Assembly (NCBI RefSeq): GCF_051859125.1
Contig: NZ_JBHYGG010000146.1
Location: 1 to 64,000 of the forward strand
Length of the DNA stretch: 64,000 bases
Source of the DNA: Gemmata sp051859125
GTDB lineage: Bacteria > Planctomycetota > Planctomycetia > Gemmatales > Gemmataceae
Reading direction: 5' to 3'
Part shown: one piece after another, positions 10,121 through 17,562 of the stretch
How positions within the stretch are numbered: the stretch's first letter is position 1
Layout of the letters: every line of letters begins with the position of its first letter
The notes under the pieces: generated by a model
Databases searched by the model: none
Told to the model about the DNA's origin: nothing
What the model saw: only the letters and a program-made list of their open reading frames with translations
Position numbers and translations under genes: made by a program

Positions 10121-10585
10121 ATGGATGGGATCCGAGAGCTGCTGTCGGCGGTGCGCGACGCCGACATCGTGGCCGGAAACTTCCGGGGGCTGCTGCACGT
10201 CGCCATCGGTCGGAAGGTGACGCGGCCGGACGGCTCGACGGTGTCCATGGGGGTGACGTGGCGGGAGCTGGCGGCCGAGCTGAAGGCGCTGCGGTTCGAC
10301 CAGGACCTGGTCCGCGAGTACGGGGCCGACCCGGACGACCTGACCGCCCGCGACCGGGAACGGTTCTGGTACGCGGCGATTTCGGTGGCGCGGGTCGATT
10401 CCGCCGAGGCGATCGCCGAGGCCGACCGACTGGCCCCGAAACTCAAGGCACTGGGGTTCGTGATCGGGCCGCCCCCCGGCGCGGCCGCCGTCCCGCCCCC
10501 ACCGCAGCCGACGTCGCGGTTCAAGGCCCCGCCCCCGAAAGATCGGGACAAGGACGACAAGACCGGGAAGAAAAAGAAGAAGTAG
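10121..10585 (+). CDS. Small unknown protein with Lys-rich tail
   Basis: 154 residues, not recognised. The start ATG at 10121 is chosen because a GGCGGAG element precedes it by seven bases; an upstream in-frame ATG adds only low-complexity sequence. Seen: an N-terminal alpha/beta region (M-D-G-I-R-E-L-L-S-A-V-R-D), a segment that reads like a small winged-helix or helical domain (V-T-W-R-E-L-A-A-E-L-K-A-L-R), then a Pro-rich linker and a C-terminus of K, D and R ending in six lysines. The basic tail suggests binding to nucleic acid or a charged surface, which is inference. It is followed by the inverted repeat and tRNA fragment. Confidence 0.65.
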   Translation: MDGIRELLSAVRDADIVAGNFRGLLHVAIGRKVTRPDGSTVSMGVTWRELAAELKALRFDQDLVREYGADPDDLTARDRERFWYAAISVARVDSAEAIAEADRLAPKLKALGFVIGPPPGAAAVPPPPQPTSRFKAPPPKDRDKDDKTGKKKKK

Positions 10586-10696
10586 CCTCACGCCTTCGGG
10601 CCGCTGGACCCACGGGACGCGGCGAAGCGGGGCCGCGCGTCGTCCGTCCGGGACGACCTGTTTGCAAAAGCGGGCAAAAAACCTCGCAAGGCGGGC

Positions 10697-10757
10697 CAAT
10701 CGATCGTGCCGTCACAAACCTCAATTGCAACGAGGCTTGCAACGGCACGATCGATTG
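10697..10757. repeat. Perfect 16-base inverted repeat beside the tRNA-Phe fragment
   Basis: Arms CAATCGATCGTGCCGT (10697-10712) and its exact complement (10742-10757), separated by 29 bases. The right arm runs directly into the tRNA-Phe-like block. It could be a binding site for a recombination or regulatory protein, or a terminator for the small gene upstream. The wide loop and lack of a T-tract make a simple terminator less likely. Confidence 0.6.
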
Positions 10758-10797
10758 AGCAGTCCCGGGGTTGAACCGGGGACCTAGCGATTTTCAG
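10756..10797 (-). other. 3'-half tRNA-Phe fragment (putative att site)
   Basis: A 42-base block that matches the tRNA-Phe gene at 40091-40132 at 41 of 42 positions, in the same orientation. It covers tRNA positions 32 to 73 (anticodon loop, variable loop, T arm, acceptor 3' strand). The 5' half of a tRNA is absent; the sequence beyond 10797 is unrelated. Displaced 3' tRNA halves of this kind are what tyrosine integrases leave at the far end of an inserted element. From 10798 to 11014 I see no gene. Confidence 0.7.
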
Positions 10798-11014
10798 GCA
10801 GCCGCGATGAACCCGCCGATCCTCGTGAACTCCTGAGATTTCAAGCAGGAGAACAGCGCGTCTCAACTCTGCAAGGGTCGGGATTCTGCAGCTTTGTAGC
10901 AAGGAATCCACGAAGCCGTCCGAGTGTACGGAAGATTGCGGGAGCCAATCTGGGGGCTACGTACACCTTCAATCCGAGTGGACTACGATTCGTCACCGCC
11001 ATTATCTGGCGCGA

Positions 11015-11662
11015 CTACGCCTTCTTGCGGACGACGACGTGGGTCGCGTTCGGAGTGCGCACCTGCTCGGCGCACTCGTACCCCAGTGCGACCAGGTCCA
11101 CCCCTTCGAACAGCCGCTCGCCGCGGCCCAGCAGCACCGGGCCGATCGCGATATGCAACTCGTCGATCAGCCCTGTCCGCAGTCCCTGCTGTACGGTGGC
11201 CACCCCGCCGCCGACCCGCACGTCTTTCCCCCCGGCCGCCGCTCTCGCCTGCCGGAGCGCCGACTCGAACCCGTCGGTGACGAAGCGGAACACCGTCCCG
11301 CCGCTCATCTCCAGCGGTGCCCGGGGGTGGTGGGTGAGCACGAACACCGGGCAGTGGTACGGCGGGGTGTCGCCCCACCACCCCTTCCACGATCCGTCCG
11401 GCCACGGCCCACGGACCGGGCCGAACATGTTCCGCCCCAGGACCCACGCCCCGACGTTCTCGAACCCCCGGGCGGCGAACCGATCGTCCACTCCCGTTTC
11501 ACCGCCGTCCTGGCCGAACATCTTCCGGAACGTGCGGGTGGTGAGGGCCCAGCCGTGGAGTGCCTTACCGCCCACCCCGAGCGGGTTCTCCAGGCTCTGG
11601 TCGGCGCCGGCACCGAACCCGTCCAGCGAGATGGAAAAGCTCTCGACCCGAACCCGTGACAT
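11015..11662 (-). CDS. Dihydrofolate reductase-family (RibD C-terminal-like) protein
   Basis: 215 residues, an NADPH-dependent reductase fold related to DHFR and the RibD C-terminal domain. The start is the ATG at 11662, beginning M-S-R-V-R-V-E-S-F-S-I-S-L-D-G, the family's usual opening. Seen: S-L-D-G-F near the N-terminus, G-A-W-V-L-G-R-N-M-F, V-F-V-L-T-H-H-P, G-G-G-V-A-T-V-Q-Q near residue 150 and L-I-D-E-L-H-I-A-I-G-P-V-L-L-G-R-G, all standard for this family. Members are widespread stand-alone reductases whose substrates are mostly unknown. It is last in a five-gene minus-strand run. A broken paralogue lies at 17224-17484. Confidence 0.85.
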   Translation of the reverse strand: MSRVRVESFSISLDGFGAGADQSLENPLGVGGKALHGWALTTRTFRKMFGQDGGETGVDDRFAARGFENVGAWVLGRNMFGPVRGPWPDGSWKGWWGDTPPYHCPVFVLTHHPRAPLEMSGGTVFRFVTDGFESALRQARAAAGGKDVRVGGGVATVQQGLRTGLIDELHIAIGPVLLGRGERLFEGVDLVALGYECAEQVRTPNATHVVVRKKA

Positions 11663-11752
11663 GCAGCCGCTCCTCGTTGCGACGACCGGTTGAACTTTCC
11701 ACTCGCCCGCGGACCTCATCCGGTGCTGAACACGGGGGCCGGAACGTCCCGC

Positions 11753-12535
11753 TCAGATGATCGACCGCAGCAGGCCACCTTCGACCCGCAGGGCGGCCCC
11801 GTTGGTCGCGGCCGAGAGCGGGCTGGCCAGGTACGCCACCATGTGGGCGATCTCCGCCGGGTCGATCAGCCGCTGGAGCAGCGACGACGAGCGGTGCACG
11901 CGGAAGAACTCGGCCTCCGCCTCGGCCGCGTCCCCGGCCTGCCGCGACACCGACCTCAGGAAATCCACGATCCCCTCCGACTTGGTCGGACCGGGCATCA
12001 CCGTGTTGACCGTGACCTGCGTCCCCTTCGTCAACTCCGCCATCCCCCGCGACAGTGCCAGTTGGCACGACTTCGTCACCCCGTAGTGGGTCATCTCGCC
12101 GGGCGTCATCACCCCCGACTCGCTGGCGATGAAGATCACCCGCCCCCACCCGCTGGACAGCATCCGCGGGAAGTAGTGCCGGGACAGCCGCACCCCGCTC
12201 ATCACGTTCACGTTGAACAGCCTCAGCCAGTCCTCGTCGGGGATCTCGGCGAACGGCTTGGCCTCGTAGATGCCCAGGTTGTTCACCAGGATGTCCGCCG
12301 TCGGAACTCGTTGAATCAGGGCCGCACACCCCTCGGCAGTGGCGGCATCGGTGACCACCCCCTCGGCGTCGCCCGCCCGCCTCACCGCCGCGAGCGCGTC
12401 GTCGATCTTCGGCTGGGAGCGTCCGGTGACGAACACCTTCACCCCCTCTCGGGCGAGTTCCTCCGCGATCGACAGGCCGATCCCCGCCGTCGAGCCGGTG
12501 ACGACCGCGGTCTTACCCTTGAGTTGCAGGTCCAT
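11753..12535 (-). CDS. Short-chain dehydrogenase/reductase
   Basis: 260 residues. NAD(P)-dependent oxidoreductase with a Rossmann fold. The start at 12535 gives M-D-L-Q-L-K-G-K-T-A-V-V-T-G, the usual SDR opening. Seen: the cofactor motif T-G-S-T-A-G-I-G (about residues 13-20), N-N-L-G near residue 82, the catalytic Ser in I-A-S-E-S-G, and the Y-x-x-x-K pair in Y-G-V-T-K about 14 residues later, then P-G-P-T. The arrangement matches classical SDRs of the 3-oxoacyl reductase type. Substrate unknown. It lies between the ACT-domain gene and the DHFR-like reductase, probably in one transcript. Confidence 0.9.
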   Translation of the reverse strand: MDLQLKGKTAVVTGSTAGIGLSIAEELAREGVKVFVTGRSQPKIDDALAAVRRAGDAEGVVTDAATAEGCAALIQRVPTADILVNNLGIYEAKPFAEIPDEDWLRLFNVNVMSGVRLSRHYFPRMLSSGWGRVIFIASESGVMTPGEMTHYGVTKSCQLALSRGMAELTKGTQVTVNTVMPGPTKSEGIVDFLRSVSRQAGDAAEAEAEFFRVHRSSSLLQRLIDPAEIAHMVAYLASPLSAATNGAALRVEGGLLRSII

Positions 12536-12582
12536 CTTCAGTTCCCACTGAGCCGGAGGTGAGCAAGGCGATGAAGAGGATC

Positions 12583-13062
12583 TTACAGCAACCACGCCCG
12601 ACAACCCGCACTTGCGCGAATGCCCATTTGCGGCACGCTGCCGTCACGACCGCCCGCACTCGGTGGCCAACGATTCTGCGGAGCGGTCGCAACCGTGTGC
12701 TCGACTGCCCCGTCGATGTCGCGATCCCTCACGAGCAGGTAGTCGGTGCCAAGGGTCGAGACGTCGAGGACGCCGACGCCCGCGTCCGCGAGCGGAACGA
12801 GGAGCGAGGCCGGCACCCCGACGGTGGTGAACGGGATCGGTCCGGCCGGCCGCAGGCACCGCCAACCCGGTTCACACCGCACGCCGGGCGGCACCGCGTA
12901 CTCGCGACATGCGACCGACAGTTCATCGGCTGGGTGGGTCACCGACACGAACGGACCGCCGACCGCCCACTCCGCCACCGAGGCGGCGACCAGCCGGCAG
13001 ACCGCGAGAAAGTCCGGCAACTGGTCGAGGGCGAGGCGATGGGGAGAAGTCGTCGCGCACAC
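12583..13062 (-). CDS. ACT-domain protein (COG3603-like)
   Basis: 159 residues. Tandem ACT-like domains that usually bind amino acids. Seen: F-A-V-C-R-L-like opening (F-L-A-V-C-R-L), G-P-F-V-S-V-T-H-x-A-D-E-L-S-V, the linking R-C-E-P-G-W-R-C-L-R-P-A-G-P-I, and V-G-V-P-A-S-L-L-V-P-L-A-D-A-G-V-G-V, then S-T-L-G-T-D-Y-L-L-V. These match the small bacterial ACT proteins related to the CASTOR arginine sensor fold. The C-terminal 35 residues past the domain are poorly conserved-looking and may be an altered tail. It sits 31 bases downstream of the thioredoxin gene. Confidence 0.75.
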   Translation of the reverse strand: MCATTSPHRLALDQLPDFLAVCRLVAASVAEWAVGGPFVSVTHPADELSVACREYAVPPGVRCEPGWRCLRPAGPIPFTTVGVPASLLVPLADAGVGVLDVSTLGTDYLLVRDRDIDGAVEHTVATAPQNRWPPSAGGRDGSVPQMGIRASAGCRAWLL

Positions 13063-13093
13063 CTCCGGGGTACGGCCCGTCGCGGCGACGGCG

Positions 13094-13396
13094 TCAGCCG
13101 GCCGGTGCCACCAGGGCGGCCCGCAGCGTGGCCTCGTCGGTCACCCCCTCGAACCGTCGCACCACCCGGCCGCCGCGGAACACCAAAAGGAGCGGGATGG
13201 CCGACACGTCGAACCGGGCCGCCAGGTGCGGGTTCGTCTCGGTGTTGACCTTGCACACCTTGAAGTCGCGGGCGATCGCGGCCAGGACCGGGTTCATGGA
13301 CCGGCACGGCCCGCACCACGCGGCCCAGAAATCGACCAGCACCGGGCCGGGGTCGTCGAGGACCTCACGCTTGAAGTTGTACTCTTCCAGCAGCAT
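13094..13396 (-). CDS. trxA: Thioredoxin
   Basis: 100 residues, the normal length of a single thioredoxin domain. The active site W-C-G-P-C is present near residue 28, preceded by P-V-L-V-D-F-W-A-A, with the cis-Pro region I-P-L-L-L-V-F-R-G-G at about residue 70. It would act as a cytoplasmic dithiol reductant. The start is only three bases after the stop of the rubredoxin/metallo-beta-lactamase gene, so the two are surely co-transcribed. This suggests a redox partnership, with thioredoxin serving the exported or metal-binding partner; that link is inference. Confidence 0.93.
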   Translation of the reverse strand: MLLEEYNFKREVLDDPGPVLVDFWAAWCGPCRSMNPVLAAIARDFKVCKVNTETNPHLAARFDVSAIPLLLVFRGGRVVRRFEGVTDEATLRAALVAPAG

Positions 13397-13399
13397 GAC

Positions 13400-14305
13400 T
13401 CATCCCCCGATCCGCTTCAGGTAGCGATCGGCCGACCGCTCGACCGCGGCCTTCGCGTCGGTCTTGACGACCTGATCCGGGAACGCCCCGTACAGGCGGT
13501 CGAACGCGAACGGTTTGAGGCTCCTGACGACCTGCCGAATCGCCGCGGGGCCGAGCGGGATCAGGTTCGGGTAGCTCCACATGAAGCTCACCCACTTGCG
13601 GTCCTGGCAGACGTAGGGCTGGTCGCCCGAGAGCAGCACGCCCTTGCCCGCGGCCCCGGCGGGCCAGTGGAGCACCTGGAACCCGTCGAAGTGCCCGCCG
13701 GTCTTCACCAGCGTCAGGCCGCCGAACAGGGACTTCGAGTCGCCGTCCCAGAACTTCACCACGTCGTCGGGACGCATCACCCACTTCGCGTCGTTCTTGT
13801 GGATGTGGACCGGCACCTTCCCGAACGCGTGACTCCACTCGACCATCGTGGTGAAGTAGTGCGGGTGCGACACCGCGATCGCCGCCAGCCCGCCGAGTTG
13901 CTTCACCGCTCCGACCGTCGCCTCGTCGAGGGGCGGGACGCAGTCGAACAGGACATTCCCCTCTTTCGTCCGGACCACGAACGCACGCTGGCCGATCCCG
14001 GCCTTGGGCTGCGGCAGGATCGAGTGCAGGTCCGGTTCCTCCTCGGTGAAGATGTTCTTGTGCGTCTTCCGGTACTCGTTGAGGGTGGTCCACCTCTGCC
14101 CGCCGTGGCCGACGTACTGCCGCTCGTCGAGGCAGATCGGGCAGCCCTCCGGCTCCTTCTCGGTCGCGGCGTACTGCATCCCGCAGGTCACGCAGATGAA
14201 GTGCTTCATGGCGGCGGCTCCGGACGCCGTGCCGGCGAGCCCGAGGGCGACGCCGGCGGCGGTCGAGTGCTGGAGGAAGTCACGGCGGGTCTTGTAATCG
14301 GGCAC
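13400..14305 (-). CDS. Tat-exported metallo-beta-lactamase-fold protein with rubredoxin-like domain
   Basis: 301 residues. The start is taken as GTG at 14305, since this restores a Tat signal (T-R-R-D-F-L-Q followed by a hydrophobic Ala/Gly stretch); a later ATG (M-K-H-F-I-C) would drop it. Residues about 32-60 form a rubredoxin-like or zinc ribbon knuckle pair (C-V-T-C-G-M and C-P-I-C). The rest is a metallo-beta-lactamase fold with S-H-P-H-Y in place of the canonical H-x-H-x-D-H, T-G-G-H-F-D-G and L-L-S-G-D. The altered first metal motif suggests changed metal use. A longer open frame upstream overlaps the divergent methyltransferase and is not coding. First gene of the five-gene run. Confidence 0.82.
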   Translation of the reverse strand: MPDYKTRRDFLQHSTAAGVALGLAGTASGAAAMKHFICVTCGMQYAATEKEPEGCPICLDERQYVGHGGQRWTTLNEYRKTHKNIFTEEEPDLHSILPQPKAGIGQRAFVVRTKEGNVLFDCVPPLDEATVGAVKQLGGLAAIAVSHPHYFTTMVEWSHAFGKVPVHIHKNDAKWVMRPDDVVKFWDGDSKSLFGGLTLVKTGGHFDGFQVLHWPAGAAGKGVLLSGDQPYVCQDRKWVSFMWSYPNLIPLGPAAIRQVVRSLKPFAFDRLYGAFPDQVVKTDAKAAVERSADRYLKRIGG

Positions 14306-14410
14306 GGGGTACTCCGTGGGAGAGCGGGCGACGTCCGGCACCGCCGGGCGGTCATTGTACCCGGCCGCACTTACCATGACCTCGGACGCCCGATCGTGAA
14401 AGGGAGCGGC

Positions 14411-15118
14411 ATGAAGTCTTCGGTGGACGAGATCCGGCGGCGGTTCGACGCCGACGTGGAGCGGTTCAGCAACCTGACGACCGGCCAGTCGGCCACGGTC
14501 GATGCCCCGCTGGCGATGTCGCTCGTCGCGGCGGCGGCCGCAACTGTCAGTCCGGAGGCCCGGCACGTCCTCGACGTGGGCTGCGGGGCCGGGAACTACA
14601 CGCTGAAGCTGCTCGAACACCTGCCCGGCCTCGACGCCACGCTGCTGGACCTGAGCCGGCCGATGCTCGACCGGGCCGCCGAGCGGGTCGGGGCCGCGAC
14701 CGCCGGGCGGGTCACGGCCGTGCAAGCAGATGTGCGGGGGGCGGCGTTCCCGGCCGGGAGCTTCGACGTGATCCTGGCCGCCGCGGTGCTGCACCACCTC
14801 CGCACCGGCGCCGAGTGGGAGGCGGTGTTCGGGGCGTTCTTCCGCTGGCTCCGGCCGGGCGGGTCCGTGTGGGTCTTCGACCTCGTGTCGAGTCCGCTGC
14901 CGGCCGTTCAGGCGCTGATGTGGCGGCACTACGGCGAGTACCTGACCGCTCTCAAAGATGGAGCCTACCGGGACGCGGTGCTTGCCTACGTCGAAAAGGA
15001 AGACACCCCGCGGCCGCTCGGCTACCAGTTGGACCTGCTGACGCGGGTCGGGTTCCGCGACCCCGAGGTGCTGCACAAGCACCTCTGCTTCGCCGCCTTC
15101 GGGGCGGTGAAGCCGTGA
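14411..15118 (+). CDS. Class I SAM-dependent methyltransferase
   Basis: 235 residues. Rossmann-type methyltransferase. The ATG at 14411 follows an AAGGGAG ribosome site. Seen: motif I V-L-D-V-G-C-G-A-G-N-Y near residue 59, the acidic residue of motif II in A-T-L-L-D-L-S, motif III-like Q-A-D-V-R and F-D-V-I-L-A-A-A-V-L-H-H-L, and the motif R-P-G-G-S-V-W-V-F-D. The L-H-H-L form is common in ubiquinone/menaquinone and small-molecule methyltransferases. Divergent from the rubredoxin/MBL gene with about 105 bases between, which must hold both promoters. Substrate unknown. Confidence 0.9.
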   Translation: MKSSVDEIRRRFDADVERFSNLTTGQSATVDAPLAMSLVAAAAATVSPEARHVLDVGCGAGNYTLKLLEHLPGLDATLLDLSRPMLDRAAERVGAATAGRVTAVQADVRGAAFPAGSFDVILAAAVLHHLRTGAEWEAVFGAFFRWLRPGGSVWVFDLVSSPLPAVQALMWRHYGEYLTALKDGAYRDAVLAYVEKEDTPRPLGYQLDLLTRVGFRDPEVLHKHLCFAAFGAVKP

Positions 15119-15179
15119 ACCCGCCGCGGCCGGTGCGTGTCCGGCCCGGCTGACGCCGCCCCACGGCCCCGGAGCCGAC

Positions 15180-15539
15180 GTGACCGCCGCGTTCGCGGCC
15201 GACTGGATCGAGGCCTGGAACCGCCACGACCTCGACGCCATCCTCTCGCACCGCGAACGGCGACGTGGTGTTCACGTCGCCGTTCGCGGTGCGGCTGACC
15301 GGCGACGGAACGGTTCGCGGCAAGGACGCACTGCGGGCCTACTTCGCCGCCGCCCTGCCCCGGTTCCCCGACCTGCACTTCCGGCTGCGCACGCCCTGGC
15401 GGGCGTCAACAGCCTGGTCCTCGTGTACGACAGCGTCGAGGACCTGCTGGCCGCCGAAGCGTTCGAGTTCAACGCCGCCGGGAAGGTCGGCCGGGTGAAC
15501 TGCCACTACGCCCCAGCCCATTCGGCGAGCCGGGAGTGA
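15180..15539 (+). pseudogene. SnoaL-like (NTF2-fold) gene with two frameshifts
   Basis: A small SnoaL-like polyketide-cyclase-fold protein that is broken in frame. The first part reads W-I-E-A-W-N-R-H-D-L-D-A-I-L-S-H from the GTG at 15180. After about 15250 the homologous sequence continues in the next frame (V-V-F-T-S-P-F-A-V-R-L-T-G-D-G-T, then A-A-A-L-P-R-F-P-D-L-H-F-R-L). At about 15396 it returns to the first frame (G-V-N-S-L-V-L-V-Y-D-S-V, then F-N-A-A-G-K-V). The two shifts compensate. Either the gene has decayed or the assembly has two small indels. Confidence 0.7.
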
Positions 15540-15583
15540 ATCGCGACCACGACGCGGCCATCCAGAAGCCGTACTGAACCGGT

Positions 15584-15904
15584 TCAGACAGCCTCGAACT
15601 CCAGCCGGACCGCGAACCGCCCGTCCGGCTGCTCCCGCATCTCGACCGGCGCCGGGGTCTCGACCAGGTGGACGCCCCACCCGAGGGCCAACTCCTCCAG
15701 GAACCGTCGGGTCGTGGACAGGGCGTCTTCTCGCGCGGCATCGGACAGGACCGGCGAGCAGCTAAGGCTCATCACCACCGTGCCCTTCTGGGGCGGGATC
15801 ACTTCGAGTTCCGCGACCCGCCCCCCGGCGACCGACACGAGGGTGTACCGCCGCGCCGGGTCGTTCGCCTTCTGCGTCAGCTTCACGAACCGAAACACGT
15901 CCAT
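15584..15904 (-). CDS. Small protein of unknown function
   Basis: 106 residues, not recognised. Predicted as alternating strands and one central helix: M-D-V-F-R-F-V-K-L opening, the helix D-A-A-R-E-D-A-L-S-T-T-R-R-F-L-E-E-L-A, and a C-terminal strand pair ending V-R-L-E-F-E-A-V. No signal peptide, membrane segment or metal motif. Codon pattern is like the neighbours, with GC concentrated at third positions, which favours a real gene. It is alone between a broken SnoaL gene and a gene remnant. Confidence 0.55.
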   Translation of the reverse strand: MDVFRFVKLTQKANDPARRYTLVSVAGGRVAELEVIPPQKGTVVMSLSCSPVLSDAAREDALSTTRRFLEELALGWGVHLVETPAPVEMREQPDGRFAVRLEFEAV

Positions 15905-15917
15905 ACTCGTCCTCCGT

Positions 15918-16160
15918 TCAGGCGTGAAGGGGGGTGGGCCGCACGAGCGCCTTCATCTCGGCGCCGTTCTTCCGCAATTCTAGCGCCCCCTGCAGCCGCG
16001 CCCACCGCGGCACGTGCCCGCCCGCGATCTCCTTCAGCCGCGCCGACGCCTCACCTCGACAGCCCACGGGCCGGGTGAGCCGTCCTTAGTAATGTAGTCC
16101 ATCAGGACGGGCGGCCCCTTAACGGACCGACCGGGCAGGTCGAGGCCGGTCAATTCCACC
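15918..16160 (-). pseudogene. Fragment of an unrecognised gene, frameshifted
   Basis: Coding-like sequence ending at a TGA at 15918. Reading from about 16160: L-P-G-R-S-V-K-G-P-P-V-L-M-D-Y-I-T-K-D-G, then P-W-A-V-E-V, and after a frame change near 16045 A-R-L-K-E-I-A-G-G-H-V-P-R-W, then L-Q-G-A-L-E-L-R-K-N-G-A-E-M. No complete reading frame spans it. Probably the C-terminal end of a decayed gene. Identity not known. Confidence 0.4.
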
Positions 16161-16764
16161 GCGTGTTCCGGCCCACGGTAACGACGAACAGGAGCAGCAG
16201 CCCGAAGCCGCCGCCGACCACGACCGGCGGACCGCCGCCGACGACCAGCGCGGCCGTCGTCTGCCCGCCGACGTACAGCCCGACGCTCGCGCTGATGACC
16301 CCGGCGATGACGGCCACCAGCTTCCAGATCGGGCCGACCCGGCCGCCCGGCGTGGCTCGAGCGAGCGTCCCGAGCAGGTACACCAGGGCCGCCGCGTCGA
16401 TCACCCACGCGGCGAGGAGTGCGGCGCGCGTCCCGAGCGCCGGCTGGTCCGGGGCCGGGCGGAGCAGCACCGCTGCCCCGCAGACCGCCGTCCAGACCGC
16501 CCACGAAACGACCGGGATCGGCCACAGCTTGCCCCGGTTCAGCCGCCAGCCCCACGGGATCAGGTAACCGGCCAGCCGGTTCCGCCAGGTGACACGTCCG
16601 ACACCGCTCGTGCGGAGCAGGAACGCCCCGGCGGCGCTGGCGGCGGCCGCGGCAGCGGCGCAGGTGAGGAGCGCGGGCCACGGGCCGAACTCGGCCGCCA
16701 ACTCGTACGAGGCGGCAGCGACAACAGCGAGGAGGACCGCGTTCTTGGTATACAGCCGGATCAT
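16150..16764 (-). CDS. Multi-pass membrane protein of unknown function
   Basis: 204 residues with about six hydrophobic segments: two near residues 8-50, two at about 84-101 and 113-130, and two in the C-terminal third (V-A-V-I-A-G-V-I-S-A, then G-G-G-F-G-L-L-L-L-F-V-V-T-V). A basic loop W-R-N-R-L-A-G-Y-L-I-P-W-G-W-R separates the halves. Its ATG overlaps the stop of the DoxX-like gene by four bases, so the two are co-translated and probably form a membrane pair. The C-terminus looks Val/Gly-rich and may be slightly altered where it meets the downstream remnant. Confidence 0.65.
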   Translation of the reverse strand: MIRLYTKNAVLLAVVAAASYELAAEFGPWPALLTCAAAAAAASAAGAFLLRTSGVGRVTWRNRLAGYLIPWGWRLNRGKLWPIPVVSWAVWTAVCGAAVLLRPAPDQPALGTRAALLAAWVIDAAALVYLLGTLARATPGGRVGPIWKLVAVIAGVISASVGLYVGGQTTAALVVGGGPPVVVGGGFGLLLLFVVTVGRNTRWN

Positions 16765-17147
16765 GCGTCAGCCGCGAGCGGCACGAGCGCCCGGAGCTTG
16801 CGGTCGCGGAGGTAAAGCCCGAGCCAGGCGACGACGCCGATGACCACCGGCACGAAGAACTTGCCGTCGCCGGCGTGGACGTGAGTGGCCACCGCCCCGC
16901 CGAGGTAGGCGAGCATCAGGAGGCCGCCGAGGTACCGGGTCTTCGGGACGAGGTAGAGCACGAAAACCGCCAGCTCGATCACGCCGATCGGGACGGCCGT
17001 GCTGGCCGGGTACGTCTTCGACCACTCCTCGATGAACCCGTCGGGCTGGGCGATCTTGAAGAAGGCGCTCGGCAGGAACACGAGGGCGAGGAGGCCCGAG
17101 AGTACCCACCCGGTCACGCGCTGCCACTTCGGGATCGAATCCGCCAT
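16761..17147 (-). CDS. DoxX-family membrane protein
   Basis: 128 residues, four predicted transmembrane helices, the DoxX/DoxD fold. Seen: W-V-L-S-G-L-L-A-L-V-F-L-P-S-A-F-F-K-I, where the helix followed by F-K is the family hallmark, P-I-G-V-I-E-L-A-V-F-V-L-Y-L-V-P-K-T, and G-G-A-V-A-T-H-V-H-A-G-D with the His pair usual in the third helix. Members are linked to redox stress and small-molecule export in other bacteria; the role here is unknown. First gene of a two-gene unit. Confidence 0.85.
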   Translation of the reverse strand: MADSIPKWQRVTGWVLSGLLALVFLPSAFFKIAQPDGFIEEWSKTYPASTAVPIGVIELAVFVLYLVPKTRYLGGLLMLAYLGGAVATHVHAGDGKFFVPVVIGVVAWLGLYLRDRKLRALVPLAADA

Positions 17148-17223
17148 CTGTGTCGCTCCGGTGAGTTGCCCAATCCCCAGCTTCTACCGCCCACCCGGGT
17201 CGGGTGCAAGCCGAGCACCTCGG

Positions 17224-17484
17224 CTAGCTTCGTGGCACGTACCGCATCGCCACCGCCCCCGAGCCGATCTCCACCCGGCTCACGAGCTGAAAGTCGACGT
17301 GCTTCGAGAGACCCGCAAGTCGTGTCGGTCCGTGCCCTGCGGATCCGGGGTGAACGGCGGACTCGTACTCATCGATCAGCCCCAGCTCCGCCAGCGCGAG
17401 TGGGAGCTTTACGCCGCCCAGGCCGATCCCATTTCCGGGTTCCCGCTTGAGCTGTTGAACGGCTTGCTCCAGATCCCCGCGCAC
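17224..17484 (-). pseudogene. Truncated DHFR-family reductase
   Basis: Only the C-terminal third of a DHFR/RibD-C-like reductase. Seen: L-E-Q-A-V-Q-Q-L-K-R-E-P-G-N-G-I, G-L-G-G-V-K-L-P-L-A-L-A-E-L-G-L-I-D-E-Y, and G-H-G-P-T-x-L-A-G-L, the standard end of the family. The N-terminal substrate and cofactor part is gone, and several family positions are changed (for example S-A-V-H-P-G-S where relatives have a hydrophobic strand). It is not a functional enzyme as it stands. The intact relative at 11015-11662 is only distantly similar, so this is probably an independent lineage that decayed here. Confidence 0.65.
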
Positions 17485-17562
17485 CAGCTCAGCATTCCAA
17501 TCGACCCTTCCAGCGCTCCCGTGCGGGTCATTTGACGGGTGCGAGCGAGGGCGAGTTCGGCA

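Noticed and set aside
10798..10911. Possible second tRNA (CTCCTG...CAGGAG hairpin with TTGAAAT loop)
   Set aside because: The loop is ten bases, and no T arm or acceptor stem can be paired with it.
12746..14410. Long plus-strand frame extending upstream of the methyltransferase
   Set aside because: Methyltransferase homology begins only at 14411, next to a ribosome site. The upstream part is antisense to thioredoxin and the MBL gene.
14306..15241. N-terminal extension of the rubredoxin/MBL frame
   Set aside because: It is antisense to the methyltransferase and lacks domain text. The Tat signal starts just after the GTG at 14305.
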